Origin: Zoroaster sp. YZ-2022 | Taxonomy: Eukaryota > Echinodermata > Asteroidea > Forcipulatida > Zoroasteridae | Length of the DNA stretch: 64,000 bases | Direction of reading: 5' to 3' | Assembly: GCA_029582265.1 (NCBI GenBank) | Contig: CM055826.1 | Span: forward strand, 36,774,127 to 36,838,126 | In this document: positions 31,346-44,096 of the stretch, piece by piece | Position numbering within the stretch: the stretch's first letter is position 1 | Layout: each line of letters starts with the position of its first letter | Notes under the pieces: model-generated | The model's database searches: none | The model's input: the letters and a program-made list of their open reading frames with translations, nothing else | What the model was told of the DNA's origin: nothing | Program-made: the position numbers and the translations under genes

Positions 31346-32259
31346 TTGAGCAAACGTGAATACTAACTGCAGCTTAACGTTACACATGTAGCTTCACGTT
31401 GCCAGGCCAGGACCGTGAGAAGCGTTCTTCGCTTCTACCCGCTTACGCCACGCCGCGATGACGCCATATATTCATGAGCCAGCGGAATTTTTGTATGCTC
31501 GAAGGGTAATATTTTTAAATGAAAAAAATTAATTAAAAAATAGACACGGGGTATTAAACTCGTTTTTTCTTTTTGATTTAGTGTTTATTAATTATTACCT
31601 ATAAAATAACGCCATCATAACTTGGTATGTCACGGATCCTTTAAGACATTTAAATGACTGAAACACTAACCAGCTTAGGTTTAAGACATTCTACCCAGAG
31701 TGTCAAAATCTTGTGGTTCGAAAATGTCTCAAATATAATCTTGCTTTGTGTTGGGATTAAGGAAGGGTCTAGAGTCTACCTTTTGTTTACAGATCTCTTT
31801 GAAGTTCAACCAAGAGTGACACCATGTCTGAATTAAGGTACACTGACTGCCATTGTTATTGAGTTAGTTGTTTACAATTAGTACACAATGGGCAATAAGT
31901 GGTAGAGTACAGCTATAAACCACCATTCTGATTTCAAAGTACTGTACATGGATATAACTGGCAACTCATTAAGAGATTAACTCCAGTTCCTTATTCCAAC
32001 ATATTTCTACATGAATACTGAATTCCTAATACACTTTTGTACACTGAATAAGAACTTATTTCTTCACCGCAATTAACAGCTCTGGTTCATCTTTGTCTCA
32101 TCAGTGATCTCTTGTCACCATGCCATACAACCTGATTCTGCACTCTCGTAAACTTTTACATTGAAAATCACTCTTAACCGATTTAAACTTAGTAACAAAC
32201 TTCAAAAGATCTGTCACTTGTTTTAATCAAATAGAATAAATTTCAATAAAACAAGAGAA

Positions 32260-34940
32260 CCTGACACTGTGTTCATGGGTCTCATCATGCATGGATACAA
32301 ATTATGTTTTTCAAATGGGCATAGTATATAGTGCACTTTATTTGAGAAACACAAAAGGTTCCAGCCAAGAGATACCTGTCCACCAGCATCACTATGGTCC
32401 CTTATACCAACCTTATACATGTACCTTATGATATGTTCAATAGTTTTGCTGGCATATGAATATGAAATAGTTCATTTTTTCCCCCTAATATATACATGTT
32501 ATGTAAATTATACATTTAGAACATGTGTTTTAAAACCATGTACAATCTTTAAAATGATGGAATGTACATGTATACATATTTGAGGAAGAATACTTTACAG
32601 AAATTACAAAAAACAAATGTAAAAATAAATGGCCCTTCTTAAAATAACTTATGTCCAATTTTTTTTTTAGATTTTAAAAAGAAATGTTTTAATTAAGAAA
32701 CATGCCTATCTAGACCGATTGTAAACAAATGTAAATTTGCTCCATCACAGCAGAAGATTAAGCAATATCCTTGAGTGGTCCTATTCAACATGTCAAGCCC
32801 ATGGCTCAGGTATTGTCTACAGACACTAGGTCTTGCATTCATAAAAGGTGTGAGGCCAGGTCCATCTATTCACCAGGCAGGTTCTATTGTTGTGAAGGTT
32901 GTAAATGATGTGAGATGATGACTCCACCAGATTCTCTTTATTTGACATAGCATGGCCATGAAATAGTTCCCCCAAACACACTTGTTCTTTTGAGTGGATA
33001 AAAATTCATTTTACACATTGTTTAACTTTTTTAGTCATGATATTGAGACAGGAGTTTAAATCATGTCTGAGAATTTCAAGTCATACATGCAAACAATAAA
33101 TTGCTATGGAGAAAATTGAAACAAAATAAGACTTGAGAATACCATGCACTGTGTACTTCTTTGAGTGGATCACAATCCTACTTTTGGTATTTTCCCCAAT
33201 TTTTTATACTTGGTTTAAACTTTTAAAAAATTACACATGATATTGAGACAGGGGTTTAAATTTGAACATCATATAGTACATGCACAAAATAAATTGTTAT
33301 GAAGAAAATTGTTATGAAGACTTGCACTTCTACGAGTTTGAGTGAATCATGAGTATCGCCAGTGTGCCGACAATGCAAACGTTTTTGCCAGGGCTGGTGT
33401 AGTCAATCGTCCGACACACCGGCACCTCACTCTTTATGTCATCAATGACCCTACATATGGTCCCAACACCACGTCTATGCAGTAAGCCCTACACAGCAGA
33501 GCCCCTTGTCCAGATGGAACTTTATTAAATTATTTCAGAAGCAAAACCTGTCGGATTATAGTTATTCACGGCAGTAGAGGATTAAAAAGTAAAACTAATT
33601 CCACAATCCTTTTTTAAGCATACAAATTTTGGGCCAGTAGAAAAAGTTATTTGCCGCTATGTGGACGTACAATCATGGTACAAGAAGCGTACCATAAAAA
33701 TGCTGGCTGGGACTAATTCAAGGTTCACTTTGGGCGAGCATTAAAAATTGCTGCCGTTGGTCAGTAACCATAGCTTCAAATGGCTCCATTGGAATAATTT
33801 GATCTTCAGGTCACAAATAACTAGGCATTAAATCAACAGAGATTAATCCATTGAAAATAATATACTGTTCATAATGAGCCTACGCCTCGTAGTTCGGTCT
33901 AGTGGTTCATTGTTAAACTTACAAATCATTTTAAACTTCAAATTTAAAGTCAGAGATCTCATAACGGAATATTAGCTCTATTTAAGTAGTATTATTTTTC
34001 CGTAGACGAAACAATTCTTTATTTCCATAATTTATGTCAAAAGGGGGCTGCCATCCCCCATTAGCTACACTACTAGCTAGTAGGCCTAGGGGGCTGCCAC
34101 CCCTCATGAGCTACACTACTAGCTAGTAGGCCGAGGCCGATAAATTGGGCTAAAGACTTATCTGGCGAATTTAAATTATCGAAATAGTCAGCAATCCTAT
34201 AAGTCATACATATTTGTTTCTTCTCCGAAACTCGCCACATAAATTTTCTTCTGTATTATTCTTTTTCTATATTACATGATTTGAATACTACATATCTGAA
34301 TACAAAGTTATAGTTAATTTATGTATCTTAATACTTGTATCATTTGTCAATACAATAAATATAGTCAGGGTTTTCAGTTATGGGCAAAAAATATTTTAAA
34401 AATGAGAATCAGTGGTAAATGCCCAAAGCGAGATTTTCCGTGTTCATGGACGATTTTACATTGAACAATTAATTACATTTATGAACTTTAAGATAAGACA
34501 ACATAATTATATATTATGAAGCAGAGGTTACCTCCAAACCCATATCATGGCCTAGGTAGTAAATAAAATAACCAATGAGACAGTTTAAGCGAAGTAAGTT
34601 ATAAACATGACTTGAACATTCACTGATTCTATTATTTCTGTTTGTTTAGACCATGTGATTCATTTGCGTGACCTTTAGAGTACCCAGGAGATTTCCCGCC
34701 AGGCAAAAGTATTTGCATGCATTAGATGCAGAGTTTGTAGATTTTGTATTTCTCCACATCATAAATATCAAGAATTTATTTAATATTTAGATGTAATTTG
34801 AGATGCCATTTGAGATGTATAATTTTTTATTTCCTTTAAAAAAAAAAACCATATTAAGAATGTGATTGCAGATATCTCAAAATATCAGCATTAATGGTTT
34901 ATTGTCATACACTAGTGTATATTTGGTGACATATTCTATT
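32260..34940. other. interior of outer element, nothing recognised
   Basis: AT-rich. A ~55-bp direct duplication (gggggctgccatcccccatt ... ctagtaggcc) lies at about 34025-34135. A ~70-bp phrase (gatattgagacaggagttta) repeats near 33038 and 33240. No coding region supported. Confidence 0.45.
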
Positions 34941-35112
34941 AAAAACCAGACATATTCAAAGTTAAATCCAGACATCATTAATCATGCGTCCAGTTGAAGT
35001 TTGAAAGCTAAGTATGCTTTTTGAAAGTCATCCGAGCGCAACGGCTCATTTCAATACATTTCATGAGACTAAAAATACAAGAATTGATGTGCACTTTTTT
35101 CTTTCACGCCAA
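34940..35112 (+). repeat. direct repeat unit, second copy at 36632-36805
   Basis: gacatattcaaagtta, gtccagttgaagtttgaaag, ctaaaaatacaagaa and gcacttttttctttcac recur in the same orientation 1.7 kb to the right. The two copies bracket the DIRS-like fragment. Confidence 0.65.
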
Positions 35113-35394
35113 AATAATTCAATGGGTAGGCCCAGGTTGTTTGTGTTAGTGCCTTTCCAAACATCAGTGTAGGCTATACATCAGTGTAGGCTATACATCA
35201 GTGTACATATACATATAGCTTCAGACTTCAATTTCGATCCAAAACCAGTGAAAAAGACGAAAGCGATCCACAATTTGATGCCCGGTTAGATAACGCACTG
35301 GGAAAAATGGAAAAATAAACAAAAGTATGACTCCAAAAATATGACTCCCAAAGATCCACTTAATTGATCCACTCAATAAGTGCTCATCGGTATG

Positions 35395-35725
35395 TTCCCT
35401 GTCATCCCGATGACTTATTTTTATGGCACTAAACTTCCATTTGGAGATAAACGTGCGCCATGCATTTTTCATAGATTTACTCCGTCTGTCTCTCGTATGA
35501 TGCAACATCGTGGTTGTAATGGGGTCGTTGCTTACCTGGATGATTTTCTCATCAAAATTGAAAATACATGGGAGGCTTGTGAATTGCATTTTAATTACTT
35601 GTTTTACTTTAAGGTTAGTATTTAATATAAATTGGTCAAAGATGGATAGTGTCACAAGAGGCCGATATTTTTACTTACCTGGTACATCATCACAGCAGAA
35701 TTTTGACGCCCCAGAACGGAATGTA
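35395..35725 (+). pseudogene. DIRS-like reverse transcriptase fragment
   Basis: Plus-strand translation gives FYGTKLPFGDKRAPCIFHRF, TPSVSRMMQHRGCN and GVVAYLDDFLIKIENTWEAC (YxDD-type catalytic motif). A frame change is followed by INWSKMDSVTRGRYFYLPG. The order LPFG..AP, YLDDFL and INWSK is that of DIRS-type tyrosine-recombinase retrotransposons. No recombinase or intact terminal structure was found. Confidence 0.6.
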
Positions 35726-37357
35726 AAGTAGATGTAAATTAGACGTAAATTATATGCAAACTTTTCGGGCGAGGACATACGTCACTCCTCGAATAAGGTT
35801 TCAGTGGGAGATTTGTTTTATTCATCTACGTTGTGCTGGGAAATTTACTTTGGTTAACAATGGCTCAAGAGGTTAGAAACTCCATAAGGATATCGAGGGG
35901 GTGGGGAGAGAAGACTGGAATCTTGGGAGAGAGTGCGGTAGCTCCAGTAGTGGATCAACTGAAGTTTTTGATCAATCTTTTGGGACGAAGTTTCCCAGTA
36001 TTTTCTGGCGATAGCCTTGCCTTAAAACGTAACAAAACGTTGGTTTACGCTTTTGAGAGGTAGTTGGCGGTAGCTAAACATTTCCAGTAGCCCGAAAGAG
36101 ATTTTGCTCAGCGAAAATAGTCTTTTACTTCAGTCTTGACCCTACATCCCGTATTTATGCCCACAGGGAGCCAGTTAAACTGTAAGTTGAATGTTTATTT
36201 ATTTATTGATGAAGACTTACTCAAGATTTACTGATTTTAGGATAACCGATTGGTGTTATTTTTCACTTTAAGATCATAGACAAAAGAATAATCCTATTTT
36301 CCTTATTCAGCTATTCTGTAAAACTGGTAGCAGATTAGTATTGAACGATATGTATTTTCAGTACCTTTTTGAGTTGGGGGTTCAGGAAACTGTTAAAATT
36401 CTTGGTTGGTGTGTTTCTTGTGAGTGACTTGGCCCAGACGCATTGCGCGTGAGGACAGGTGGACCCAGTGTTGTGACAGATAGCCCTTCCCAAACAATCA
36501 CTTGTCTGGTATCTTAATTTATACCAATGCTCGAACTCTCATATAAAAATACCACAAGGAAAACTTGATTGTTCATTTAACTACTTCAGGAGTGTTCACA
36601 ACCATCTACTCTGCATATTCTATTTAAAAAACCCAGACATATTCAAAGTTATTCATCCGTCCAGTTGCAGTTTGAAAGCTAGCTATGCTTTTTGCAAATC
36701 ATCTGAGCGCAACCCTCATTGTGACTTATTTCAATACGTTTCATATGACTAAAAATACAAGAAAGGTTCTGCACTTTTTTCTTTCACACCAACATGTTTG
36801 TGTTGCCTTTACAAAATATGTGTCTATAGTATACCCCATAAAATGGGTGTTCACAGCCAAGTAAGAGCCAGTGATTTCGAAAACATAAATTGTATCTATG
36901 CATGAGACCCACGTAGGCCCAATGCAATATGTACTTGGGCTAACTCATATGGTGTAAGATTGTTCTCTTTTTTTTATTGAAACTCATTCTATTTGATTAA
37001 AACAAGTGACAGATCTTTCAAAGTTTGTTCCTAGGTTTTCAATCTAAACGTTTAAGAGAATGTGGAATCAGGTTGTATGACATGAACACAAGAGATCACT
37101 GATCATGAGGCAGATGGACCAGAGCTGTTAGCTTGGAGTGAAGAAATAAGTTCTTATTCAGTGTACAAAAGTGTATTAGGAATTCAGTATTCATGTAGAA
37201 ATGTATTGGAATAAGGAACTGGAGTTAATTATTCTTATCTCTTAATGAGTTGCCAGTTATATCCATGTACAGTACTTTGAAATCAGAATGGTGGTTTATA
37301 GCTGTACTCTACCACTTATTGCCCATTGTGTACTAATTGTAAACAAAGATATTTCAA

Positions 37358-37694
37358 TAATAATAATAATAATGTGTGAACTTATATAGCGCACGTATCC
37401 ACCAACTAAGTGGTGCTCAAGGCGCATTATTACCCCTGCTCATAAGGCTCATAAATCATTCCTCATCTCAGCTCCCTGGGGAGTATACAGCTCAATTGCT
37501 GCCATTACATTATAGGTGGCTAATCAAACCAACTCTGCCCTCACAGGTACCCATTTAACCCCTGGGTGGAGAGAAGCAATTATGGTTAAGTGTCTTGCTC
37601 AAGGACACAAGTGTCACGGCCGGGATTCGAACCCACATTCTGCTGCTAACACCAGAACTTGAGTCCGGTAAGCTAGACCGCTCGGCCACGACAC
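37358..37694 (-). mobile_element. tRNA-Leu(CAA)-derived SINE, copy 1
   Basis: On the minus strand the head is GTGTCGTGGCCGAGCGGTCT, the anticodon arm CCGGACTCAAGTTCTGG and box B GGTTCGAATCC. A ~250-bp body follows (cttgagcaagacacttaacc, tggtggatacgtgcgctata) and ends in (ATT)n. It matches the copy at 60709 closely. It is inserted in the right arm of the outer element. Confidence 0.85.
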
Positions 37695-38133
37695 TCCACA
37701 TTTCAGATATTTTCTAACCACAAGATTCTCACATTCTGGGTAGAATGTCTTAAACCATAGAGAAAGGATGCTTAAACCTAAGCCGGTTAGCGTTTCAGAC
37801 ATTTAAATCTCTTAAACGTTATCACTACTTAGGTTTAAGACATTATAATGTCTGAAACGTAAGCTATATTACGTTTCAGACATTTAAATGTCTTAAACCT
37901 AAGCCCCATTGTATTGTTTAAGATATTTTGTCCCTAACAATAGCTGTGCCAAGACATTTCCCTGTTCATAGTGTGGAGAAGCCCAGCTCAGGCCTGGGCT
38001 ACCTGGCCATTCTTCTTATCTGTCTTCGTGAGTCCTAATCCTGTAACAATACAGTACCTCACAATCAACATAACCTGGGCTCCTGGAGGCTTCAGCCTAA
38101 GTCATTATAATGGCTGCATAGGAACAAAAGACG

Positions 38134-38633
38134 NNNNNNNNNNNNNNNNNNNNNNNNNNNNNNNNNNNNNNNNNNNNNNNNNNNNNNNNNNNNNNNNNNN
38201 NNNNNNNNNNNNNNNNNNNNNNNNNNNNNNNNNNNNNNNNNNNNNNNNNNNNNNNNNNNNNNNNNNNNNNNNNNNNNNNNNNNNNNNNNNNNNNNNNNNN
38301 NNNNNNNNNNNNNNNNNNNNNNNNNNNNNNNNNNNNNNNNNNNNNNNNNNNNNNNNNNNNNNNNNNNNNNNNNNNNNNNNNNNNNNNNNNNNNNNNNNNN
38401 NNNNNNNNNNNNNNNNNNNNNNNNNNNNNNNNNNNNNNNNNNNNNNNNNNNNNNNNNNNNNNNNNNNNNNNNNNNNNNNNNNNNNNNNNNNNNNNNNNNN
38501 NNNNNNNNNNNNNNNNNNNNNNNNNNNNNNNNNNNNNNNNNNNNNNNNNNNNNNNNNNNNNNNNNNNNNNNNNNNNNNNNNNNNNNNNNNNNNNNNNNNN
38601 NNNNNNNNNNNNNNNNNNNNNNNNNNNNNNNNN
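38134..38633. other. assembly gap, 500 N
   Basis: A run of N of placeholder size. The sequence to its right is a satellite, so the true size is probably unknown. Confidence 0.98.
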
Positions 38634-40255
38634 TTTATTGAACATGAAGGGCACATTTTGTTTGGGGTAAGTGCAATCATAGTCGGTATGTGTACAATAT
38701 ACCGCATATTGTGTAAGAAAATGGCGTCTATTCTAGCAGCTGATTGGCCTTTAATTAGTGAACCAAATTAGCCAACTCCAAAATTATGTGTGCCCAGTGG
38801 TATGGTCTTTAAGATTATGAAACAAAATTTCATTATTTATTGAACATGAAGGGTACATTTTGTTTGGGGTAAGTGCAATCATAGTTGGTATGTGTACAAT
38901 ATACCGCATATTGAGTAAGAAAATGGCGTCTATTCTAGCGGCCAATTAACCATTAATTAGTGAACCAAATTAGCCGCCTCCAAAGTTAAGTGTGCCCAGT
39001 GGTATGGTCTTTAAGATTATGAAACAAAATTTCATAATTTATTGAACATGAAGGGTGCATTTTCTTTGGGGTAAGTGCAATCATAGTCGGTATGTGTACA
39101 ATATACCGCATATTGTGTAAGAAAATGGCGTCTATTCTAGCAGCTGATTGGCCTTTAATTAGTGAACCAAATTAGCCACCTCCAAAATTAAGTGTGCCCA
39201 GTGGTATGGTCTTTAAGATTATGAAACAAAATTTCATAATTTATTGAACATGAAGGGTACATTTTGTTTGGGGTAAGTGCAATCATAGTCGGTATGTGTA
39301 CAATATATACCGCATATTGCGTAAGAAAATGGCATCTATTCTAGCAGCCAATTAACCATTAATTAGTGAACCAAATTAGCCACCTCCAAAATTAAGTGTG
39401 CCCAGTGGTATGGTCTTTAAGATTATGAAATAAAATTTCATCATTTATTGAACATGAAGGGTACATTTTGTTTGGGGTAAGTGCAATCATAGTCGGTATG
39501 TGTACAATATATACCGCATATTGCGTAAGAAAATGGCATCTATTCTAGCAGCCAATTTACCATTAATTAGTGAACCAAATTTGCCACCTCCAAAATTAAA
39601 TGTGCCCAGTAGTATGGTCTTTAAGATTATGAAACAAAATTTCATTATTTATTGAACATGAAGGGTACATTTTGTTTGGGGTAAGTGCAATCATAGTCGG
39701 TATGTGTACAATATACCGCATATTGAGTAAGAAAATGGCGTCTATTCTAGCGGCCAATTAACCATTAATTAGTGAACCAAATTAGCCGCCTCCAAAATTA
39801 AGTGTGCCCAGTGGTATGGTCTTTAAGATTATGAAACAAAATTTCATAATTTATTGAACATGAAGGGTACATTTTGTTTGGGGTAAGTGCAATCATAGTC
39901 GGTATGTGTACAATATACCGCATATTGCGTAAGGAAATGGCGTCTATTCTAGCAGCCAATTAACCATTAATTAGTGAACCAAATTAGCCACCTCCAAAGT
40001 AAAGTGTGCTGAGTGGTATGGTCTTTAAGATTATGAAACAAAATTTCATAATTTATTGAACATGAAGGGTACATTTTGTTTGGGGTAAGTGCAATCATAG
40101 TCGGTATGTGTACACTATACCGCATATTGAGTAAGAAAATGGCATCTATTCTTGCGGCCAATTAACTGCCCAGTGGTATGGTGTTTAAGATTATGAAACA
40201 AAATTTCATAATTTATTGAACATGAAGGGTACATTTTGTTTGGGGTGGGTGGAAC
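38634..40255. repeat. ~203-bp satellite, about eight units after the gap
   Basis: Units start 'tttattgaacatgaagggta' near 38634, 38836, 39039, 39241, 39443, 39646, 39848 and 40050; a last shortened unit starts near 40210. Each holds gtcggtatgtgtacaatata, ccgcatattg and aatggcgtctattctagc. Divergence is a few percent. Confidence 0.93.
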
Positions 40256-41429
40256 TTATTCAATATCTGTGTAGTATATACTGAATAATTAGGTCTACGT
40301 TGTAGCGGCTAATTACTCACTAATTAATAAGCCAAATTACCTTTGTGTACATTTCAAGTATACCCAGTGTTATGATTTTTAAGAATATTGAACAAAATTT
40401 GGTGATAAATAAAGATAATATAAAATTTCGTTCAAAATATCCAGGAAACATTCTGAAATATAGAGTGTTTATTTCACCACCTTGAACTGCATGGATTCTA
40501 ATTTTTTTGAATACGGGGCTGGGTAGTTCGTGAATCCGCGGTTGGAATATCTGGCCCAATACGCGGCTAGCTTCAGTCTGGTAGTATTCTCAGTGTTTGT
40601 TGTACTATTTGACCCTGTATTGCCAAGCTTCGTAATTGATAACCACTTCAAGGTCCACTTTTATTGCTGTGATCTACCTTCACCACATGTCATCACCTCA
40701 TGCTTTGCTCTCAGACTTCTTGTCTATAGTTTTATTACTTTGGGGATAGTCAGCCCTACAAGTATTCTTACCATATGTCAAGTTAGAGGACTCTGGTTTT
40801 CAAACACACAGCAAACAACTCCACAAACGCTGTCTCCTTATTTTTACCATGTAAAAGTTCATATGTATTACTGTTGATCTCCAGTCAGAATAAAGGTTTA
40901 TCTCCGAACACAAAAAATGGTGTGACTTGTTTTTCTGAAACACACCAAAGTGTAACCAGAAACTGTCTCTCTTTTCAACATGCAAAATCTCAATATGTTT
41001 AAAGAATATAACTGTTCCACTTTTCAGCAAAGATGTTCCAGGCATTAATACACTCAGCTTCAACTCTAAGACCCCCATGCCTTCATCTGCCTCGGCCCTT
41101 GGGGTTTTGGCGTGAGCCATCAGCCCAGCCAAGAGGCATCTTGCCTCGGCCCTGGAGGAGTTGCCCAGGGAAACACCATCACCTTGGAGATCAAGAGAAG
41201 GAACACCCAACAGTACCAGGTAAATAAGAGTTGGACCCTCCCAATATATATCCAGGGGTTCCCTTTTCAAAACATTTAACACATAGTAATGAAACAAAAC
41301 TTAATTGGGTATGACCACCCTGTCCTTATCCCCTTCCCCGTCCTTGTTAGTATCATGAAAAAAAGAGAAGTACACATAGTTAGCTTTTTCAAACCCCTTG
41401 TGTCGAGTACAAGCCTGGGATTTCTTGGG
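40256..41429. other. no supported gene; hydrophobic ORF 40530-40877 noted
   Basis: A plus-strand 115-codon frame with hydrophobic runs (SLVVFSVFVVLF, LLVYSFITLGIV) has no recognised motif or splice context. At 41080-41160 CTGCCTCGGCCCT and CTTGCCTCGGCCCTGG repeat. I can name nothing. Confidence 0.3.
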
Positions 41430-41655
41430 ATTTTTTCAAGATTTTTTTTTTTATAAAAATCTCCATTTGCCTCAAAATGTTCTTGAAAGTAGCGGGTTAG
41501 CCCCCCTAGTTTCTTGTTTGTGGGGATGTGGAGAGTCTTGAAATCCTCCAAAATTAAACATCCAGGAGGTTCAGGGAGCTTTGTCCTCTAGACCAAAGGG
41601 AGACCCAGACCCGCTACCAATTTTTCAGGATTTTTTACTTTTGTCAAGTCACCCC
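41430..41655. repeat. dispersed repeat, inverted copy of 24205-24485
   Basis: atctccatttgcctcaaaat, ttgtttgtggggatgtggag and ctctagaccaaagggagacc are reverse complements of words at 24205-24485. Confidence 0.65.
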
Positions 41656-42629
41656 TGTTAACATTTAATATTGATTTAATGTTTTCTGGGGGTCATTCAG
41701 GCCTAAGAAACACATTTATTATTTGCTGTGGCCTTACACCTGTTCTGTAATTCTGTCTACTCTTAGTTCCAGACCCAGCACACCAGCTAAACGTCCGTGC
41801 AGTGGTTTGACCAAGTTAGGTCAACCATGCCGATTGGCTAGCCCTCGGGGCTCTGACTTTTGCTTCCACCATGCAAATAACAAATAATGTAAGTATGTAA
41901 GTACTTTCTGAAAACAACCCAGAAATGAAGTTAATAAAATAAATTGTAATGAAATCATGCACATATCACTAAGATATTTCCTTTGCCACAGGTGGTTACA
42001 GTCGATCATTATTGAAGAGAAAAGTATTGTTTACTTGTTTCCTTAAAAGCATTATGAAAAAAGCAGAGTTTTGTATGAAAACAATTCAGTTAAATAATAT
42101 AGAAAAATATATTTGCACATTGCTTTGTTTAAATGTTTACTTTGAATTATGTAACATGATTGTGTTTTTATTTGAAATAATGTGTACTGGGGTTTTCAAA
42201 ATATTGACTTAATAAATACCTACATGTACATTGTAATTCGGTATCAAATTGGATTTAAAACCTATTTCTAAAAATAAACATAACACACACAAAGACAGAC
42301 CCGCACATGGACAAGTTTAAGATTTACAGTATTCAACAAAGTGTCATGGACAAAACCATGGAAACTGGTCATCAATTTGAATTTATTTGTTTTATTAGCA
42401 TGTCACTTCAGATTCATAATTTATATACAATTAGATAACCTTGGTTGTTCATACAATTCAATGCACCTTCTTCTTCTCTCGTTTGACTAAGGCCTAGGTT
42501 TCGACATCGAGGTGTGCCAGCCAGTCGGGAACGCCATCTTGGCATTTGGCGAGGGCTTCCATTCCCCCTGAAAGAATCTTCTTGGGCAGTTGACAACTAT
42601 TCAGAATCTTGCGGGTACAGTACAGCCAT

Positions 42630-42712
42630 TATATATATGTATATCATATATTTATATTATATATTATATATATATATATATTATGCATATATATATATTA
42701 TGCATATATCAG
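42630..42712. repeat. AT microsatellite
   Basis: TATATAT tracts with ATTATGCATAT interruptions. Confidence 0.9.
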
Positions 42713-42856
42713 TGCATGGAAAATTCTGGGGAATGATCCTATGGACCCCGTCCCCCGGGACTTATGCCCGTGGTCATTGGTCGATCTGGCACGGTCATAG
42801 CTGGACTACATAACAGGACGCCATAAGATTAATTTACCATGGCTGCATACTAATGT

Positions 42857-43436
42857 ACGGAAGCGCATTGCTGCCAAATTGAAGGGTAAAAAAAATTTGT
42901 AAGTAGTTTGAACGAGATACTAAGTCGTTTGAACGAGATAATAAGTTGATGGATTAACATGTCTAATAATTGGCTCAGGAATTTGAATACCCATACCCTT
43001 TTTACAGTTGCGAGTGAGGGTAATGCCTGAAAGAATAATGAATGAGATCCCAGTATTATATGTAAAAATCAAGCTGCAATGTACTATTGAAAGTATTTTC
43101 CCCCCGATTTGTATTAGATGATATCCTGAAGGTATTCAACAACCAAGATTAAAATGAGACACGGGTGATTTAAAAAAAAAAAATTGTTATCACTATTACA
43201 TTTATTGCAGAAACTTTAACATTCAAGTTCCTTAGTCGCTTATTTGTGTTCGGTTCCCTGTTTGTTTGTTTGTTGGGGTGTTTAATTGTTTGTTTGTTTT
43301 TGGTTGTCTGTAGTAGACAACTTATAGATAGTCCACAGCGGTGGATCAACTATTTCGTTGATCGACTTAGTATCTCGTTCGAACGACTTAAAACAATTTG
43401 TTACCCTTCAATTTGGCAGCAATGGATTTCGCTCCA
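42857..43436. mobile_element. ~580-bp MITE with 23-bp perfect inner TIR
   Basis: Bases 42867-42889 (attgctgccaaattgaaggg taa) are the exact reverse complement of 43401-43423. The similarity extends outward (GGAAGCGC versus GGAGCG) and inward (TTTGAACGAGATACTAAGTCG). The interior is a TTTG-rich tract with no gene. Confidence 0.8.
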
Positions 43437-44096
43437 TCTCACTGCTAATGCTGAAAGGCAATTATTTATGCTCCAATAAATTCATTATTAATTTGTTTCA
43501 AATATGGGTTGGTTGTAATGGCTGCCTCAAATGGTAAATATCTTTGCTGGCCAGGTGTGTTTCCGTTGTGGTCGTTTGGTTGGTTGGTTGCTTGTTATTA
43601 TTGGTTATATTTTTATTTTTAATTTTTTAACAATTTGTGTTAATAATTTGTGTTCATTGCTGTTGAACGATTACTTTTATCCACAATATATTGACAAAAA
43701 CAAATTTATTTACAAGGAAACTATAATCTTGTGAAAAGGCGCAGTATTTTCTGCAGGAAAAATTACCGGTTTGGGGCGTGGCCACGACCAGATAAAGGAC
43801 CGAGCTAAAGGCGACGTCCTTTATCGCTCTAGCCCACCCCTTTGCCCAAAATGGATCCAATAATAGCCCCACGGAGAGCCATCAGTTTTTGTTTACAACT
43901 GACGGTTTGATGAGTAATTAAATGTTGAGAACTGTTGGTGAAGAAAAATTAATTAATAATTTTGTTTTATTGCGACAAACCTTCAAATATAGTCAGCTGT
44001 TTTTCCCACGAGTGTCTAGTCATCACTGTCAATAAGTTTGTTAAGGTAACCAAGCAACTCTGTGTCATGATGTCACGAAGAGAAGGATCAATAGGA

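Larger units (their letters stand above)
26159..31640. mobile_element. 5.48-kb TTAA-flanked transposon with 1.3-1.6-kb inverted arms
   Basis: Ends are AGGATCCGTGACATACCAAG and its inverse, flanked by TTAA at 26155-26158 and 31641-31644. Arms 26159-27735 and ~30356-31640 are near-identical in reverse complement and each carries 5' exons of the same gene. TTAA targets are typical of piggyBac and Kolobok elements; the protein family fits neither with certainty. Two further elements are nested inside (26810-27122 and 28313-29291). Confidence 0.75.
25858..37973. mobile_element. outer ~12.1-kb inverted-repeat element, host of nested insertions
   Basis: The left start CACTATGAACAGTGAAATGT is mirrored at the right end (ACATTTCCCTGTTCATAGTG). 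The left arm is split: 25858-26158, then a 5.48-kb insertion, then about 31641-32260. It matches the right arm (about 36960-37973) in reverse complement, with motifs such as TTTAAGACATTTAAATGTC, CAATGGGCAATAAGTGGTAG, CAGTACTTTGAAATCAGAAT and AACAAGTGACAGATCTTT. A SINE sits in the right arm. Most of the interior (32260-36960) has no gene except a DIRS-like fragment. Confidence 0.7.

Noticed and set aside
37971..38771. Frames running through the N gap
   Set aside because: Most codons are N; no real evidence.
40530..40877. Hydrophobic 115-codon frame as a membrane protein gene
   Set aside because: No recognisable motif, no neighbouring exons, and AT-rich composition can give hydrophobic chance frames.
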